From contig CAZLKN010000105.1 in the NCBI GenBank assembly GCA_964560135.1, positions 1 to 6,026 of the forward strand: a stretch of 6,026 nt of DNA. Direction: 5' to 3'. The position numbers and the translations under genes were made by a program. The notes under the pieces are model-generated. The model saw only the letters and a list, made by a program, of their open reading frames with translations. It searched no databases and had not been told where the DNA came from. Positions within the stretch are counted from its first letter, which is position 1. Each line of letters begins with the position of its first letter. The DNA comes from CAZLKN01 sp964560135 (GTDB taxonomy: Bacteria; Actinomycetota; JAICYB01). This document shows, piece by piece, positions 5,355 through 6,026 of this stretch.

Positions 5355-6026
5355 ATGAAGCGACTTCTAGGAGGTACTGCGGCCGTTTCCCTTTGCCTGG
5401 CCGGACTCACCGCCGTAACCGCACCCATGGCCGCTGCGACGCCGCGGGTCAACACGGTCGGCCTCATGCCCGGAACGGTCGCCCAGATCAGCGCCAGCAA
5501 CAACTACACCTGCGCGGTCACCACGGACGGCGACGCCTACTGCTGGGGCAACGGCCGCAGCGGACAAGTCGGCAACCCCGACGCGGTCGGAGACGAGGCC
5601 CGCCGCATCCCGTTGCAGGTCCAGGACCTGGGTCCTGGTACCGACGCAGGCGCCGTCGTCGAGATCGACACCGGAAACCAGCACGTCTGCGCGGTCACAG
5701 CTCGTGGCGACGCCTACTGCTGGGGACACAACGGCACCGGGCAGCTGGGTGACGGCACCACCACCCGCCGCCACACCCCGGTGCAGGTCCAAGACCTGGG
5801 CCCCGGCACGGACGCAGGCCCAGTCGCCCAGATCAGCGCCGGCGTCTTTTTCAGTTGCGCGACGACCACGGCCGGCGACGCCTACTGCTGGGGTGGCAAC
5901 CTCAACGGGGGCCTCGGGGACGGCACCAACACCGAGAGCACCACGCCCGTGCAGGTCGTGGAGGGCGAAGGCCTGACCCCGGGGACGGTCGCCCAGATCA
6001 GCGCCGGCGAACGGCACACCTGCGCG
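5355..6026 (+). CDS. Secreted RCC1-repeat (beta-propeller) protein, 3' end outside window
   Basis: The first 224 residues are present and the frame is open at the right edge. Residues 1-28 form a Sec signal peptide: KR, a hydrophobic core (LLGGTAAVSLCLAGLTAV), then PMAAA-TP, giving likely cleavage near residue 28. There is no lipobox. RCC1-type repeats follow with starts at about residues 42, 101, 157 and 212 (period 55-59). Each has an I-(S/D)-(A/T) strand, a C-A-(V/T)-T segment and a G-D-A-Y-C-W-G signature, then G-Q-L-G-D-G-T; the first copy is degenerate there (GQVGNPDA). Paired cysteines 10 residues apart recur (C53/C63, C112/C122, C168/C178, C223 onward), which fits disulfides outside the cell. 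RCC1 folds are usually seven-bladed propellers, so three or more repeats are probably missing. The ATG at 5355 is chosen because GGAGG at 5341-5345 lies 9 nt upstream and the signal peptide begins there. The partner or substrate is unknown; binding or surface roles are plausible, enzymatic activity is not indicated. Confidence 0.9.
   Translation, partial: MKRLLGGTAAVSLCLAGLTAVTAPMAAATPRVNTVGLMPGTVAQISASNNYTCAVTTDGDAYCWGNGRSGQVGNPDAVGDEARRIPLQVQDLGPGTDAGAVVEIDTGNQHVCAVTARGDAYCWGHNGTGQLGDGTTTRRHTPVQVQDLGPGTDAGPVAQISAGVFFSCATTTAGDAYCWGGNLNGGLGDGTNTESTTPVQVVEGEGLTPGTVAQISAGERHTCA
5478..6026 (+). repeat. Coding tandem repeats of the RCC1-like gene
   Basis: Repeat units begin at about 5478, 5655, 5823 and 5988 (177, 168 and 165 bp). 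An 18-bp segment, GTCGCCCAGATCAGCGCC, is identical at 5478-5495, 5823-5840 and 5988-6005. A 20-bp segment encoding GDAYCWG is identical at 5529-5548, 5706-5725 and 5874-5893. Such identity could allow gain or loss of whole propeller repeats by recombination. Confidence 0.85.

Noticed and set aside
5263..5358. Possible upstream ORF ending ATGTCATGA that overlaps the RCC1 gene start
   Set aside because: The frame can be opened from a TTG at 5263 or from the two-codon ATG at 5350, but neither gives a recognisable peptide, and the TTG has no Shine-Dalgarno sequence. The ATGA overlap is probably chance.
4907..5503. 198-codon minus-strand frame across the tetR promoter region
   Set aside because: It crosses the divergent promoter spacer and shadows tetR in another frame. 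No domain is visible.
5367..6017. 216-codon minus-strand frame opposite the RCC1-repeat gene, with a repetitive GVDLGD-type translation
   Set aside because: Its repetitiveness is only the mirror of the RCC1 repeats. The plus strand has the signal peptide, Shine-Dalgarno sequence and conserved repeat signatures.

Overview
The window comes from a high-GC actinobacterium-like chromosome. G/C dominates third codon positions, GTG and TTG starts are used with strong Shine-Dalgarno sequences, and the right-hand gene encodes a Sec-exported protein with an Ala-rich signal peptide. No RNA gene, insertion sequence, integrase, CRISPR array or convincing terminator hairpin was seen. The exact genus cannot be read from this stretch.

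Left part (1-3472, minus strand): one long open frame that leaves the window at its 3' end. It is the restriction/translocation subunit of a type I restriction-modification system (HsdR), with an N-terminal nuclease site, a complete set of SF2 helicase motifs and, unusually, a C-terminal Schlafen-type AlbA_2 module. No hsdM or hsdS lies in the window; they would have to be beyond base 1 or elsewhere.

Middle (3465-4398, minus strand): directly upstream of hsdR sits a two-gene toxin-antitoxin module, a DUF1778/TacA-like ribbon-helix-helix antitoxin followed by a TacT-like GNAT acetyltransferase toxin, overlapping by four bases (GTGA). A promoter and repeated operator-like boxes precede the antitoxin. 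Between toxin and hsdR is a possible 28-codon ORF with its own Shine-Dalgarno sequence that overlaps the hsdR start by 8 bases. Antitoxin, toxin, small ORF and hsdR therefore look like one transcription unit, placing a restriction nuclease behind a self-regulated growth-arrest module.

Right part (4399-6026): a TetR-family repressor gene (minus) and a secreted RCC1-repeat protein gene (plus, cut by the right edge) diverge from a 170-bp AT-richer spacer. The spacer contains two overlapping opposed promoters and a perfect 8-bp inverted repeat with an 18-bp gap, the best candidate for the TetR operator. The simplest reading is a repressor controlling itself and an exported beta-propeller protein. 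Its relation to the defence genes on the left is unknown.
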